DNA of 64,000 nucleotides from Leisingera daeponensis DSM 23529 (GTDB taxonomy: Bacteria > Pseudomonadota > Alphaproteobacteria > Rhodobacterales > Rhodobacteraceae), in contig NZ_KI421500.1 in NCBI RefSeq assembly GCF_000473145.1, positions 186,225 to 250,224 of the forward strand, given 5' to 3'. This document shows, piece by piece, positions 1 to 10,331 of this stretch. The notes beneath the pieces were generated by a model. That model was not told the DNA's origin and made no database searches. It saw nothing but the letters and a program-made list of their open reading frames with translations. Numbering within the stretch: the first letter of the stretch is position 1; each line of letters begins with the position of its first letter. The position numbers and the translations under genes were made by a program.

Positions 1-53
1 ATAATCCCGGCGTCCCGTTGCGGGGCGTCAGCGTGGAGCAAGCACAACTGTGA
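1..53 (+). CDS. C-terminal end of an upstream gene, possibly folB
   Basis: An open frame enters from the left edge and stops at the TGA at 51-53; its last residues read [16 protein letters not shown]. The stop overlaps the GTG start of folP as GTGA, a typical sign of translational coupling in an operon. Position just before folP suggests dihydroneopterin aldolase (folB), which often precedes folP in Rhodobacteraceae, but 16 residues are too few to prove it. Only the reading frame and the overlap are seen directly. Confidence 0.4.
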   Translation, partial: NPGVPLRGVSVEQAQL

Positions 54-1045
54 TATATTACCGGCCGTTGGTTCGACATGGCGAGGCGCGCCCCGAGGGC
101 GCGGTCCCGCTGGCGGGCAGTGCCCTGTGGTTCACCGAGGTTGAGATCCTGAGCCGCGAGGCGCCGCCGCGGATTGCACCGGCCGGGCTGGTGCCCGAGA
201 AGGAGCGCCGCCGCCTGAGCGCGCGGCGCGCTTCTATCGCCGGGCTGGACATGACCCAGCCGCAGATCATGGGCATTCTGAATGTGACCCCTGACAGCTT
301 CTCCGACGGCGGCAAACATGCAGGCGTCGAGGCAGGCAAGGCCGCGGCGCTGCAGATGGTTGCCGACGGCGCGACGATCATTGACGTGGGCGGCGAGTCC
401 ACCCGCCCAGGTTCCGCGGAAGTGGCTGAGGCCGAAGAAATCGCTCGCACCGCGCCGGTGATTGCGGCAATCCGTGCCGAAAGCCCGGTGCCTGTGTCCA
501 TCGACACCCGCAAGGCCACAGTCGGGCTGGAAGCGCTGGAGGCGGGCGCCGATCTGCTGAACGATGTCTCGGGTTTCACCTTCGACCCCGCGCTGGCGCC
601 GTTGGCGGCGCAGGCCAGCGTGCCGGTCTGCATCATGCATGCGCAGGGCGATCCCGCCACCATGCAGCAGGACCCGCAATACGACAACGTGCTGCTGGAC
701 GTCTATGACTTCCTGGAGCAGCAGATCGACCGGTTGGAAGCCATCGGCGTAATCCGCGAGCAGATCGTGATCGACCCCGGCATCGGCTTTGGCAAGACGC
801 AAGAGCATAATCTGACGCTCCTGCGCAATCTCAGCCTGTTTCACGGGCTTGGCTGCCCGATCCTGCTGGGCGTGTCCCGCAAGGGCTTTATCGGCAGGAT
901 CGGCGAAGAGCCGCGCGCAGAGGCCCGTGCGCCGGGGTCCATTGCCGCTGGGCTTGCGGCGCTGGCGCAAGGCGTGCAATTTCTGCGGGTGCATGACGTG
1001 GCCGAGACGGTTCAGGCGCTGCGCCTCTGGCAGGCCGTCCGCTAA
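50..1045 (+). CDS. folP: Dihydropteroate synthase
   Basis: Condenses 6-hydroxymethyl-dihydropterin pyrophosphate with p-aminobenzoate to make dihydropteroate in cytosolic folate synthesis. The 331-residue product carries the FolP signatures in order: [14 protein letters not shown] near residue 75, GGESTRPGS near 115, [11 protein letters not shown] near 245, GVSRKGFIG near 275 and RVHDV near the C-terminus. About 67 residues precede the usual core; I recall a similar extension in roseobacter FolP proteins, so the GTG start at 50, which overlaps the upstream stop, is preferred over the ATG at 251. It lies 25 bp before glmM, and the folP-glmM order is common in bacteria. Confidence 0.95.
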   Translation: MIYYRPLVRHGEARPEGAVPLAGSALWFTEVEILSREAPPRIAPAGLVPEKERRRLSARRASIAGLDMTQPQIMGILNVTPDSFSDGGKHAGVEAGKAAALQMVADGATIIDVGGESTRPGSAEVAEAEEIARTAPVIAAIRAESPVPVSIDTRKATVGLEALEAGADLLNDVSGFTFDPALAPLAAQASVPVCIMHAQGDPATMQQDPQYDNVLLDVYDFLEQQIDRLEAIGVIREQIVIDPGIGFGKTQEHNLTLLRNLSLFHGLGCPILLGVSRKGFIGRIGEEPRAEARAPGSIAAGLAALAQGVQFLRVHDVAETVQALRLWQAVR

Positions 1046-1070
1046 GGCCTTATTGGGCAGGAAAACAATA

Positions 1071-2417
1071 ATGCGAAAGCTTTTTGGCACTGATGGCGTG
1101 CGCGGCACAGCCAATATCCACCCCATGACCGCCGAGATGGCACTGCGCATTGGTGCCGCAGTCGGGCGCTATTTCCGGCGCGATGGCACCGGGGCGCACC
1201 GGGTGGTCATCGGCAAGGACACCCGGCTGTCCGGTTACATGTTCGAAAACGCGCTGACCGCGGGGCTGACCTCGACGGGCATGAACGTGCTGCTGCTGGG
1301 GCCGGTGCCGACGCCTGCGGTGGGGCTGATGACACGGTCGATGCGCGCCGATCTCGGCGTGATGATCTCCGCCAGCCACAACCCGTCGGAGGACAATGGC
1401 ATCAAGTTCTTCGGCCCGGACGGTTTCAAGCTGTCCGACAGTGCCGAGCTGGAAATCGAGGCGCTGATCGACAGCGGCGTCGAGCCGGCGCAGGCCGCCA
1501 ATATCGGCCGCGCCAAGCGGATCGACGACGCCCGCTTCCGCTACGGCGAGCGTGTCAAAAGCTCGCTGCCGCGCAACCTGAGCCTCAGCGGGCTGAAAGT
1601 GGTGATCGACTGCGCCAATGGCGCAGCGCACCGGACGGCGCCGGAAGTCCTGTGGGAGCTGGGCGCCGATGTGATCCCGGTTGGCGTGTCGCCGGACGGT
1701 CTGAACATCAACCGCGGCTGCGGCTCGACCCAGCCGCAGACCGCGGCAGAGGCGGTTGTGGCCCATGGCGCCCATGCAGGCATCTGTCTGGATGGCGATG
1801 CGGACCGGGTGATCGTGATCGACGAGACCGGCACGGTGGCCGACGGCGACCAGCTGATGGCGCTGCTGGCGACCCGCTGGGCCGAGCAGGACCAGCTGGC
1901 GGGCGGCGCGCTGGTGGCGACGGTGATGTCGAACCTGGGCCTGGAGCGGCATCTGGAGGCCAAGGGACTGGGGCTGGAGCGCACCGCCGTCGGCGACCGC
2001 TACGTGGTGGAGCGGATGCGCGAGGGCGGCTTTAACCTGGGTGGCGAGCAGTCCGGCCATATCGTGATGAGCGATTATGCCACCACCGGCGACGGGCTGA
2101 TGGCGGGGCTGCATTTCCTGTCGGAGATGGTGCAGACCGGCCAGAAAGCCTCCGCCCTGGCGCATCAGTTCGAAACCGTGCCGCAGCGGCTGCGCAACGT
2201 GCGCTTCCAGGCAGGCCAGGCGCCGCTGGAGGACGAGCAGGTGCAGGAGGCAATCGCCGCGGCCGAGAAGATGCTGGACGGTCAGGGGCGCCTGCTGATC
2301 CGCAAATCCGGCACTGAACCGCTGGTGCGCGTGATGGCCGAGAGCGAGGACGCCGAGCTGATGACGCTGGCGGTCGACAGCGTGGTTGCCGCGGTTGAGG
2401 CGGCTGTTGCCGAGTAA
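1071..2417 (+). CDS. glmM: Phosphoglucosamine mutase
   Basis: Converts glucosamine-6-phosphate to glucosamine-1-phosphate on the way to UDP-GlcNAc for peptidoglycan and LPS. The 448-residue length is standard. Visible motifs are FGTDGVRG at residues 5-12, the phosphoserine loop ISASHNP with the active Ser at 102, the metal loop DGDADR near 245, and the phosphate-binding RKSGTEP near 415. The frame is open further upstream, but the ATG at 1071 begins the conserved MRKLFGTDG, so the longer frame inside folP is not used. It follows folP on the same strand. Confidence 0.97.
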   Translation: MRKLFGTDGVRGTANIHPMTAEMALRIGAAVGRYFRRDGTGAHRVVIGKDTRLSGYMFENALTAGLTSTGMNVLLLGPVPTPAVGLMTRSMRADLGVMISASHNPSEDNGIKFFGPDGFKLSDSAELEIEALIDSGVEPAQAANIGRAKRIDDARFRYGERVKSSLPRNLSLSGLKVVIDCANGAAHRTAPEVLWELGADVIPVGVSPDGLNINRGCGSTQPQTAAEAVVAHGAHAGICLDGDADRVIVIDETGTVADGDQLMALLATRWAEQDQLAGGALVATVMSNLGLERHLEAKGLGLERTAVGDRYVVERMREGGFNLGGEQSGHIVMSDYATTGDGLMAGLHFLSEMVQTGQKASALAHQFETVPQRLRNVRFQAGQAPLEDEQVQEAIAAAEKMLDGQGRLLIRKSGTEPLVRVMAESEDAELMTLAVDSVVAAVEAAVAE

Positions 2418-2429
2418 TTGAGGGGACGT

Positions 2430-3335
2430 TCAGCCCCCTTTGCCGAACAGCCGGCTCAGCCTGCCGAACTGGCTGAGGCCGAGGCCGCCCAGGATCATCA
2501 CCATCGCCAGCAGCATCGAGGGCGGCAGCTCCTCGCCCAGGAAGATGGCGCCCAGCACCACCGCCCAGACCGGAACCTGGTAGTTGGTGAGGGTCATGAA
2601 GGTCGGCCCGGCCTCGCGCACCACGATCACCCGCAGCAGATTGGCCGCGGCGGTGGGAATCAGGCCGAGGATGGCGGCAATCACCAGCGTCTTCGTGTCC
2701 GGCATCACCGGCGCGCCTTCAGCTGCCCAGGCGGCCGGGAAGATGACGAAGCAGCCGATCACCAGCAGGATGGCCGCCAGCCCCACCGGGTCCACTGGCG
2801 GCAGGCGGCGGGTCAGGATCGAGCTGACCGAATAACACGCCGCCGCCGACAGGCAGGCGGCGCGGCCATAGGCTTCCAGTTCAGCGCCGCTGGTTTCAAA
2901 CGCCTTGCCGCCGATCAGCAGCGCAACACCGGCAAAGCCGATGGCAAAACCAACCAAGCGGCGCAGGGTCATCTGCTCACCCGGCACAAAGACATGCGCC
3001 AGCGGCAGCACCATCAGCGGGATCGCCGCCATGCTGACGCCTGTAAAGCCGGAGGAGACATGCTGCTGCCCCCAGGAAATCAGCATGAAGGGCAGGGCGG
3101 TGCTGAGGATGCCGATGATCACCAGCGAGGGCCAGCTGGTCTCGCCCCGGAACAGCTTGAACCCGCGCCAGCCCCAGACCGCACAGAGCAGGAGCGCGGC
3201 AAAACCGATCCGGCTGGCCGCCAGCCAGAATGGGGTGGTGCCGTCCAGCGCCAGCTTGATCAGCAGAAAGGTTCCGCCCCAGACAAAGCCCAGGGTGGCG
3301 ATCATCAGCCAGTAGCGCGGTGCGATGTCGGGCAT
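2430..3335 (-). CDS. EamA/DMT-family transporter (copy 1)
   Basis: Inner-membrane protein of the drug/metabolite transporter superfamily, a family that mostly exports small metabolites or amino acids; the substrate cannot be read here. The 301 residues hold about ten hydrophobic helices in two EamA repeats, beginning with the typical FVWGGTFLLIKLAL and, in the second half, NLLRVIVVREAGPTFMTLTNYQVPVWAVVLG. The ATG at 3335 follows an AAGAGGG ribosome site; a longer frame begins at 3365. The end lies 12 bp from the glmM stop, tail to tail. A paralogue follows at 3428-4336 on the same strand. Confidence 0.9.
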   Translation of the reverse strand: MPDIAPRYWLMIATLGFVWGGTFLLIKLALDGTTPFWLAASRIGFAALLLCAVWGWRGFKLFRGETSWPSLVIIGILSTALPFMLISWGQQHVSSGFTGVSMAAIPLMVLPLAHVFVPGEQMTLRRLVGFAIGFAGVALLIGGKAFETSGAELEAYGRAACLSAAACYSVSSILTRRLPPVDPVGLAAILLVIGCFVIFPAAWAAEGAPVMPDTKTLVIAAILGLIPTAAANLLRVIVVREAGPTFMTLTNYQVPVWAVVLGAIFLGEELPPSMLLAMVMILGGLGLSQFGRLSRLFGKGG

Positions 3336-3427
3336 GGGACCCTCTTGCCGTTCACGTCGCGACAAGACCCCGCCGGGCGGGCGGGGTCAATGGCAATTGC
3401 TTTGTTATCTATCGAACAGTTTGCGGT

Positions 3428-4336
3428 TCAGGCAATGCGCGGGCGGCGGCTGCGGCTGAGGAGGAGGCCGCCAAGGATCAGCGCCAGCGCGGCAAACAAC
3501 TGCGGCGGCAGGGTTTCGCCCAAAAGGGCTGCGCCGAAGATCACCGACCAGACCGGCACCTGGTAGTTCACGGTGGACAGGAACGCCGGGCCTGCGCTGC
3601 GGGCGACCTGCACCAGCAGCACCTGGGCCAGGGCAGTTGGCAAGAGGCCAAGGTAGATGACGGCGGCGAGCGGCAGGGCAGCGGGCAGCTCAGGCACGCC
3701 TTCAGCCCAGAGCGCGGCGGGGGTCATCATGGCAGCTCCGCACAGCAGTGCTGCGGCAGAGAGCGACAGCATGTTCACCTGCGGGCAGAGGCGGGTGATG
3801 ATCGAGCCGATGGCATAACACAGCGACGCGCCCAGGCAGGCCAGGCGGGCGAGCGATTCAAAATCCGTCCCGGCAGAGCGGAAGGCGTCGAGCCCGATCA
3901 GCACCACCACGCCGGCAAAGCCAATGAGGAAGCTGATGGTGCGGCGCAGGGTCATATGCTCGCCCGGCACCAGAAGATGCGCCAGCGGCAGCACAAACAG
4001 CGGCACCACCGCCATGCAGACCCCGGCAAAGCCGCTGGCGACATAAGTTTGTCCCCAGCTGAGCAGAGTGAAGGGCAGGGCGTTCGTGAAGAACCCCATC
4101 CCGGCGGCGCAGGCCCAGATGATCCGGCCCTCTCGCGCGCGCAGCGACGGAAGGCCGACGCCCATGGCATAGACGACGGCCAGCAGGCAGATCGCGCCGA
4201 TCAAGATGCGGAGCGCGGCGATGGTCATCGGGGGAAAGCCCCGCAGCGCCAGTGACACCGCCATGAAGGAAGCACCCCAGATCACGCCGAGGAACAGCAG
4301 CTTGGCCCAATTGGCGGCACCGGGGGAATGGTTCAT
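3428..4336 (-). CDS. EamA/DMT-family transporter (copy 2)
   Basis: Ten-helix exporter-type membrane protein of 302 residues, clearly homologous to the neighbouring gene at 2430-3335. Shared blocks are VWGG/VIWGASF near the start, LSWGQ..V.SGF..V.MA near residue 100, the PLAH.LVPGE..TLRR block, and NYQVPVWSVIFGA.LLGE.LPPQ in the last third. The ATG at 4336 has an AGGAG ribosome site 8 bp upstream; the track frame extends to 4417 without such support. The two genes look like a tandem duplication. Substrate unknown. Confidence 0.9.
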   Translation of the reverse strand: MNHSPGAANWAKLLFLGVIWGASFMAVSLALRGFPPMTIAALRILIGAICLLAVVYAMGVGLPSLRAREGRIIWACAAGMGFFTNALPFTLLSWGQTYVASGFAGVCMAVVPLFVLPLAHLLVPGEHMTLRRTISFLIGFAGVVVLIGLDAFRSAGTDFESLARLACLGASLCYAIGSIITRLCPQVNMLSLSAAALLCGAAMMTPAALWAEGVPELPAALPLAAVIYLGLLPTALAQVLLVQVARSAGPAFLSTVNYQVPVWSVIFGAALLGETLPPQLFAALALILGGLLLSRSRRPRIA

Positions 4337-4467
4337 CTTTGTCTCCTGTATCGCCCGGCTGCACACCCGCTCAGGGTCCGGCGCTGCCCTTGGCGCATCA
4401 CATGAAGTTCTCCGCATTCGGGCATATTGTTCAACGAAATTAAGATTGCGCGAATAGGAGTGCTGAC

Positions 4468-4498
4468 GAAAAAGGGCGCCCCGAAATCGGAGCGCCCT
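4468..4498 (-). terminator. Rho-independent terminator of ilvC
   Basis: Read on the minus strand, AGGGCGCTCC pairs with GGGGCGCCCT (one G-U) around a short GATTTC loop, followed by TTTTTC. It lies 37 bp after the ilvC stop, as expected for that transcript. Confidence 0.85.
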
Positions 4499-4534
4499 GC
4501 AGAGGTAAGGTCAGCGGAGGGTTCCGCGGGCGCC

Positions 4535-5590
<1,056 letters not shown>

Positions 5591-5689
5591 TCATAGGCAA
5601 GCGGGCAGGGAATGCGATTGCAGTCATGCATGATTTTCACGCCTTCTTTGCAGTAGTCATTCGTCAATTTGGCTGTTAGTGACAATATC

Positions 5690-6145
5690 ATGCTTGATGA
5701 CCTCGACCGGCGCATTCTGCGCTACATGCAAAGCGAGCCGGAGCAATCGATTCCGGATTTGGCCGACCGGCTGGGCATGACCGCCTCGCGGCTGTCGCGG
5801 CGGCTGGAGAAGCTGCGCGAGGGCGGCGTGATCCTGGGCCAGCGGGCGGTGATCAACTGGCGGGCCTTGGGCTACGCGGTGGAGGTCTCGCTGCGGGTGA
5901 CGCTGGACAAGACAAATCCGCGCGCCTTTGATGAGTTCATTGCCGCAGCCCGTGACATCCCGGAGGTGCTGGAGATCCAGACCTTCTTGGGCCAGGTCGA
6001 CGTGCGGCTTTCGGTGATCGCGCGGGATATGCCGCATTACCAGCAGATCTACCGCGCAGGCATCCTGACGCTGCCGCACATCGCCGATATCGAGGCGCTG
6101 ATGCATGTGGCGCGGATCAAGTCGGACGAGGTGCTGCCGGTATGA
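5690..6145 (+). CDS. Lrp/AsnC-family transcriptional regulator (first of a pair)
   Basis: Cytosolic DNA-binding regulator of 151 residues, normal for the family. An N-terminal winged helix-turn-helix (LDRRILRYMQ through RLGMTASRLSRRLEKLREGGVI, about residues 4-50) is followed by a RAM ligand/oligomerisation domain. The frame is open from a TTG at 5669, but the ATG at 5690 starts directly before the conserved LDDLDRRIL. It is divergent from ilvC and overlaps the next Lrp gene by 4 bp, so the two are co-translated and may act as a hetero-oligomer. Control of ilvC or of the downstream aminotransferase is an inference from position. Confidence 0.92.
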   Translation: MLDDLDRRILRYMQSEPEQSIPDLADRLGMTASRLSRRLEKLREGGVILGQRAVINWRALGYAVEVSLRVTLDKTNPRAFDEFIAAARDIPEVLEIQTFLGQVDVRLSVIARDMPHYQQIYRAGILTLPHIADIEALMHVARIKSDEVLPV

Positions 6146-6600
6146 GCGCTTTGGATGCACTCGATTTTGCCCTGCTGCGCGCCTTGTCGGAGGATGCGGC
6201 CCTTTCGGCGGGCGCGCTGGGGCGGCAACTGGGTCTCAGCCAGCCCGCAACCTGGCGGCGGATCAAGCGGCTGCAGGAGGAGGGGATCATCGCGGGCCGC
6301 AGGCTGGAACTCGACAAGGAGAAGCTTGGGTTCGGCGTCACTGTCTTTCTGGGCGTGAAGCTGGCGACCAAAGGCCGGGTCTCTCTGGAGGATTTCGAAC
6401 GCGCGGTCTCAGCCATCCCTGAAGTGCAGACGGTGGAGCATGTTCTGGGAATGTATGATTACCGGCTGCGGGTGACGGCGCGGGACATTTCCGACTTTGA
6501 ACGCGTGCTGCGGCGGCGGGTGATGACCCTGCCGGGCGTCGGCAATGTGGAGGCCAATGTCCTCTTGAGCGAGGAGCGGCGGCCGGGGCCGCTGGGCTGA
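6142..6600 (+). CDS. Lrp/AsnC-family transcriptional regulator (second of a pair)
   Basis: A 152-residue Lrp-type protein: helix-turn-helix at about residues 5-55 (LDFALLRALSEDAALS through GLSQPATWRRIKRLQEEGII) and a RAM domain with VEHVLGMYDYRLRV. Its ATG overlaps the stop of the preceding Lrp gene (ATGA). Paired small Lrp proteins encoded in tandem often form mixed oligomers, as with AhbA/AhbB-type or NirD/L/G/H proteins; whether that holds here is inference. The next gene, 198 bp on, is an aminotransferase and a natural regulatory target. Confidence 0.92.
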   Translation: MSALDALDFALLRALSEDAALSAGALGRQLGLSQPATWRRIKRLQEEGIIAGRRLELDKEKLGFGVTVFLGVKLATKGRVSLEDFERAVSAIPEVQTVEHVLGMYDYRLRVTARDISDFERVLRRRVMTLPGVGNVEANVLLSEERRPGPLG

Positions 6601-6798
6601 CGCCGCCCTTTTGTTGCCGGTCCGGAACCCGCGTGGCGCAAATGCGGGGGCTTCCTGTCGTGCCTGGGCTGTCTTTTTGCCAGTCCGGCGTCAATATCCC
6701 CCTTCGGGGAACGGCGGTTCCGATGTATGCCAAGTCAGGGTTTGCCAAAGCCCGCAGCACCGGCTAGCCGTTTCATGAAATATTTCAGGGAGGCCGCA

Positions 6799-7923
6799 AT
6801 GGCATTGCTCGATACCGTCGACCCGCAGGGTCTGGATGAATTCTCGGTGGTGTTCACCGACCGCTCGCTCAATCACATGTCCAAGACCTTCCAGCAGGTG
6901 ATGCTGGACATCAACGCGATGCTGAAAGAGGTCTATAACGCCGAAGCCGTGGTTCTGGTGCCCGGCGGCGGCACCTATGCGATGGAGGCGGTGGCGCGCC
7001 AGTTCGTCCGTGATGCGAAGGCGCTGGTGGTGCGCAATGGCTGGTTCTCCTACCGCTGGAGCCAGATTTTCGAGGCGGGCGGCTTTACCGCGTCCTCGAC
7101 CGTGATGAAGGCGCGCCGCACCGGCAATGAGAGTGCTTCGCCGTTTGAGCCTGCGCCGATTTCAGATGTGGTGGCCGCGATCAAGGAGCAGAAGCCGGAC
7201 ATCGTCTTTGCCCCGCATGTGGAAACCGCCGCAGGGGTGATTCTGCCGGACGATTACGTCACCGCGATGGCGGCGGCCGCGCATGAGGTTGGCGCGCTGA
7301 TGGTGCTGGACTGCATCGCATCGGGCTGCGCCTGGGTCGACATGAAGGCGACCGGCGTCGATGTGCTGATCTCCGCCCCGCAAAAGGGCTGGAGCGCCTC
7401 GCCCTCCGCCGGTCTGGTGATGCTGTCAGTCCGCGCGCTGGCACGGCTGGAGGAGACCGCGTCGGACAGCTTTGCGCTGAACCTGAAACAGTGGCGCGCC
7501 ATCATGAAGGCCTATGAGGACGGCGGCCATGCCTATCACGCCACCATGCCGACCGATGCGCTGCGCGCCTTCCGCGACACCATGCTGGAAACCAAAGAAT
7601 ACGGCTTTGAACGTCTGCGCGAGGCGCAGTGGAAGCTGGGCAACGGCGTGCGGATGATGCTGAAGGACAAGGGCATCACCTCGGTTGCCGCCGACGGCTT
7701 TGGCGCGCCGGGTGTGGTGGTGAGCTATACCAGCGACCCGGAGGTTCAGAACGGCAAGAAGTTTTTGGCGCTAGGCACCCAGATCGCCGCAGGCGTACCG
7801 CTGCAATGCGATGAGCCCGCCGATTTCCGGACCTTCCGCCTGGGCCTGTTCGGCCTCGACAAACTCTATGATGTGGACGCCACTCTGGCGCGGCTGAAGA
7901 CGGTCGTGGATCAGGTGCTGTAA
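6799..7923 (+). CDS. Class-V PLP-dependent aminotransferase (alanine-glyoxylate-type)
   Basis: Fold-type I aminotransferase of the class-V group (serine-glyoxylate / alanine-glyoxylate / purine-catabolism enzymes). The 374-residue product has VLVPGGGTYAMEAVARQF for cofactor phosphate binding, DCIASG with the aspartate that contacts the PLP nitrogen, and SAPQKGW with the Schiff-base lysine. The ATG at 6799 follows AGGGAGG with 6-bp spacing; the open frame to 6727 lacks such a site. It lies downstream of two Lrp regulators on the same strand and ends in a strong terminator. The amino donor and acceptor cannot be decided from sequence alone. Confidence 0.9.
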   Translation: MALLDTVDPQGLDEFSVVFTDRSLNHMSKTFQQVMLDINAMLKEVYNAEAVVLVPGGGTYAMEAVARQFVRDAKALVVRNGWFSYRWSQIFEAGGFTASSTVMKARRTGNESASPFEPAPISDVVAAIKEQKPDIVFAPHVETAAGVILPDDYVTAMAAAAHEVGALMVLDCIASGCAWVDMKATGVDVLISAPQKGWSASPSAGLVMLSVRALARLEETASDSFALNLKQWRAIMKAYEDGGHAYHATMPTDALRAFRDTMLETKEYGFERLREAQWKLGNGVRMMLKDKGITSVAADGFGAPGVVVSYTSDPEVQNGKKFLALGTQIAAGVPLQCDEPADFRTFRLGLFGLDKLYDVDATLARLKTVVDQVL

Positions 7924-7948
7924 ACGCGCCGGCGTTTCATCTTTCGAA

Positions 7949-7970
7949 AAATACTCCCGCCGGAGGCAGC
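7949..7970 (-). repeat. Intergenic 22-bp repeat, copy 1
   Basis: On the minus strand this reads from GCTGCCTCCGG to GGAGTATTT and is identical over 22 bases to 14981-15002 on the plus strand. Both copies continue into a related A/G-rich tail (AAAGATGAA / AAAGATAAA) and both lie within about 40 bp of a gene end next to a terminator. From memory, similar sequences are frequent between genes in Rhodobacteraceae. Confidence 0.75.
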
Positions 7971-8001
7971 GGCTTTCCACCAGGAAAGCCGCTTTTTCTT
8001 T
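7969..8001 (+). terminator. Rho-independent terminator after the aminotransferase
   Basis: A perfect 10-bp stem, GCGGCTTTCC / GGAAAGCCGC, with an ACCA loop, is followed by TTTTTCTTT. It lies 46 bp after the aminotransferase stop, and its T-run overlaps the stop codon of the opposing hydroxylase gene. Confidence 0.92.
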
Positions 8002-9196
8002 ACTTCACTCCCAGCCCCATCTGCATCAGCGTCTTGCGCACTGGTGCCAGCGAATACAGCGCGTTGAGGCCGAAGGCGCGCAGGTCGCGCAACGGGCGCG
8101 GGGCCAGCATCGAGGTCCGGTTCAACAGGTCGATGCCCTTCACCCGCAGCAGGATCTCGTTGTGACGGGCCTTGTGGTAGGCCGCCAGCATCTGCGCATC
8201 GCCCAGGCCTTCGGGCCGGGCCTCGGCCAGTTCCAGCAGGCTGCGGAGATCGCCCAGGGACATGTTGAGGCCTTGCGCGCCGATCGGCGGCACCACATGG
8301 GCGGCCTCGGCCATCAGCGCCAGCCGTTCGCCGTTCAGCCGTTCCGCCGACTGGCTGATGATCGGCCAGATGGTGCGGCGCGACGCCAGTTTCAGATCGC
8401 CGAACAATCCGCAGCTGCGCTCTGTCATCGCGGCCTCGAAGGCTGCGGGGTCCAGGTTCAACAGCTCCTGCGCGCGCGGCCCGCGCTCCATCCAGACAAT
8501 GGCCGAGGACGGCTGCCCCTGGTAGTCGGGCAGCGGCACCAGGGTGAAGGGGCCGCCGGAGCGGTGGATTTCGGTGGAGACATTCTCGTGCGGCACCGGG
8601 TGGGTGACGGCAAAGGCCAGCGCCTTTTGCCCGTAGCGGGTGGTCTTCACCGGTATGCCCGCCGTCTCGCGCATCGGCGAGTTGCGGCCGTCGCAGGCCA
8701 CCACCAGTTTTGCGGCCGCCTGGCTGCCGTCGCTGAGGCTGACGCGCGCCTCGTTGGTGCGGGTGAACAGGCCCGTAGTGCCGGTGCCAAAGCGCAGGTC
8801 AACATTCGGCAGCTCCGCCAGCCGGGCAATCATCTCGCGCCGCAACAGCCAGTTCGGCAGGTTCCATCCGAAGGGCTGGTCGGAGATATCGGCGGCGTTG
8901 AAATCCTTGACCACCCGCGGTTCGGGCCGGGCGCCGCCCGCATCGACGATACGCATGATCTGCAACGGAGCGGCGTGCGCTTCCAGCCGCGCCCAGATGC
9001 CGCAGCGCACCAGCAGCGCTTGCGCGGGCTGCAGAAACGCGGTGGTGCGCAGATCGGATCCTTCGGCGTCGCGCTCGGTCACTGGCGGGGCGGGGTCCGC
9101 GCAGATGACGCTGAAGCCGCTGGAGGCAAAAGCGGCGGCTGCGGTCAGTCCCGCAATGCCGCCGCCGGAAATCAGGATATCGCAGGTATCGGCCAT
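8000..9196 (-). CDS. UbiH/UbiF/COQ6-family FAD-dependent hydroxylase
   Basis: Flavoprotein aromatic hydroxylase of the ubiquinone-ring hydroxylase family, 398 residues. The N-terminal dinucleotide fold has SGGGIAGLTAAAAFA at residues 10-24; a second FAD motif is VVACDGRNSPMRE near 175; the third, AEAAHVVPPIGAQGLNMSLGD, lies near 300 and is the classic UbiH-type block. UbiH versus UbiF specificity cannot be decided. It ends tail-to-tail with the aminotransferase and reads away from it; the small membrane protein gene lies 79 bp upstream on the same strand. Confidence 0.9.
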   Translation of the reverse strand: MADTCDILISGGGIAGLTAAAAFASSGFSVICADPAPPVTERDAEGSDLRTTAFLQPAQALLVRCGIWARLEAHAAPLQIMRIVDAGGARPEPRVVKDFNAADISDQPFGWNLPNWLLRREMIARLAELPNVDLRFGTGTTGLFTRTNEARVSLSDGSQAAAKLVVACDGRNSPMRETAGIPVKTTRYGQKALAFAVTHPVPHENVSTEIHRSGGPFTLVPLPDYQGQPSSAIVWMERGPRAQELLNLDPAAFEAAMTERSCGLFGDLKLASRRTIWPIISQSAERLNGERLALMAEAAHVVPPIGAQGLNMSLGDLRSLLELAEARPEGLGDAQMLAAYHKARHNEILLRVKGIDLLNRTSMLAPRPLRDLRAFGLNALYSLAPVRKTLMQMGLGVK

Positions 9197-9275
9197 CTCG
9201 TCAGCCCTCCGTTCTGTGGCCAGAAATAGGCTCGGACGGCGGGGGAAGACAAGCCGATACCGGCAGATAGGGCGC

Positions 9276-9524
9276 TTAGCCGCGGGTGATGGTGATCAGC
9301 AGGGTGAACATCACCGGCACCATCGCCAGCGCCGGGAGGTACAGCCCCGGAATGCCGAACAGCAGGATCGCGCAGCCCCACAGGCTGACGAAGGTCGCGA
9401 TGGCATAATAGAGGTTTTCTGCCGGGCCGTAGGCCACCTCCTTGATCATCCGTCCCAACAGCGGCACGGCAAACAGGATTCGCTGCCACAGGGTCAGTTG
9501 TGCGGGAAGGGCATATGCGCTCAT
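9276..9524 (-). CDS. Small two-helix membrane protein of unknown function
   Basis: An 82-residue protein with two predicted membrane spans, around residues 15-30 (weaker) and 42-78 (long hydrophobic stretch including FVSLWGCAILLFGIPGLYLPALAM). The ATG at 9524 is preceded by AGGAGCC. No domain is recognised; similar short proteins occur near ubiH-like genes in roseobacters as far as I recall. It could be translated with the hydroxylase gene 79 bp downstream. Confidence 0.65.
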   Translation of the reverse strand: MSAYALPAQLTLWQRILFAVPLLGRMIKEVAYGPAENLYYAIATFVSLWGCAILLFGIPGLYLPALAMVPVMFTLLITITRG

Positions 9525-9686
9525 CGGTCAGGCTCCTACGTTTGGGTACGCGGCGCATATAGGGACGAAAACATGCGGCAAACAGGTATATTTTGCCGCA
9601 GGTGCGAAGATTCGCCGGTATGCGATTGTGCACATGCAGAAATGGGGCATCGCCCCCCTGCACGGGCCGCCGTAAGCGCCGGAAAA

Positions 9687-10331
9687 TCAGATCAGCCGTG
9701 CCAGGAAACCGGCCAGATCATGGGAATGATGATGGATGTGCGCGGCGTCCACGGGCTCTGGCGCCACATGCACCGTGCGCATGCCCATCTCATGCGGTGC
9801 GGCGAGATTGCGCGCGTCATCCTCGAACATTGCCGCCTGCTGCGGGGCGATGCCCGCGCGGGCAAATACCCTGTCAAAGGCGCGCCGCTCCGGTTTCGGA
9901 TGGTAGTCCGCGTGCTCGACGCCAAAGACGCCGTCAAACAGCCCCGACAGCCCGCGTGCGGCCAGCACCCGCTCGGCATAGGGGGCGGAGCCGTTGGTGT
10001 AGACGATCTTCTTGCCCGGCAGGTTGCGGATGCCTGCGGCCAGGTCTGCATCCTCCTCCAGGTGGTCCATCGAGATGTCATGCACCGCCACAAGATAGGG
10101 TTCCGGATCCAGATCATGCTCGCGCATGAGGCCCGCAAGCGTGGTGCCGTGCTCGCGCCAGTAGTGGCTGCGCAGGCGGTCGGCCTCGGCCCGGTCCACC
10201 CTGAGGGCGTCCATCACATAGGCTGTCATCTTGACCTCGATCTGGTCGAACAGCCGCGCGGACGGGGGGTACAGGGTGTTGTCGAGGTCGAACACCCATT
10301 GCGAGACATGGGAAAAGGCGTGTTTGGGCAT
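9687..10331 (-). CDS. Pyrimidine 5'-nucleotidase, HAD superfamily IA
   Basis: Cytosolic HAD phosphatase of 214 residues. Motif I is VFDLDNTLYPP at residues 13-23 (nucleophile Asp 15 and general acid Asp 17), motif II is VYTNGSA near 110, the motif III Lys lies in YHPKPE, and motif IV is MFEDDARNLAAPHEMGM near 170. DLDNTLYPP is characteristic of the SDT1-like pyrimidine 5'-nucleotidase group, which dephosphorylates UMP/CMP. It is divergent from the GntR gene with 143 bp between. Confidence 0.88.
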   Translation of the reverse strand: MPKHAFSHVSQWVFDLDNTLYPPSARLFDQIEVKMTAYVMDALRVDRAEADRLRSHYWREHGTTLAGLMREHDLDPEPYLVAVHDISMDHLEEDADLAAGIRNLPGKKIVYTNGSAPYAERVLAARGLSGLFDGVFGVEHADYHPKPERRAFDRVFARAGIAPQQAAMFEDDARNLAAPHEMGMRTVHVAPEPVDAAHIHHHSHDLAGFLARLI

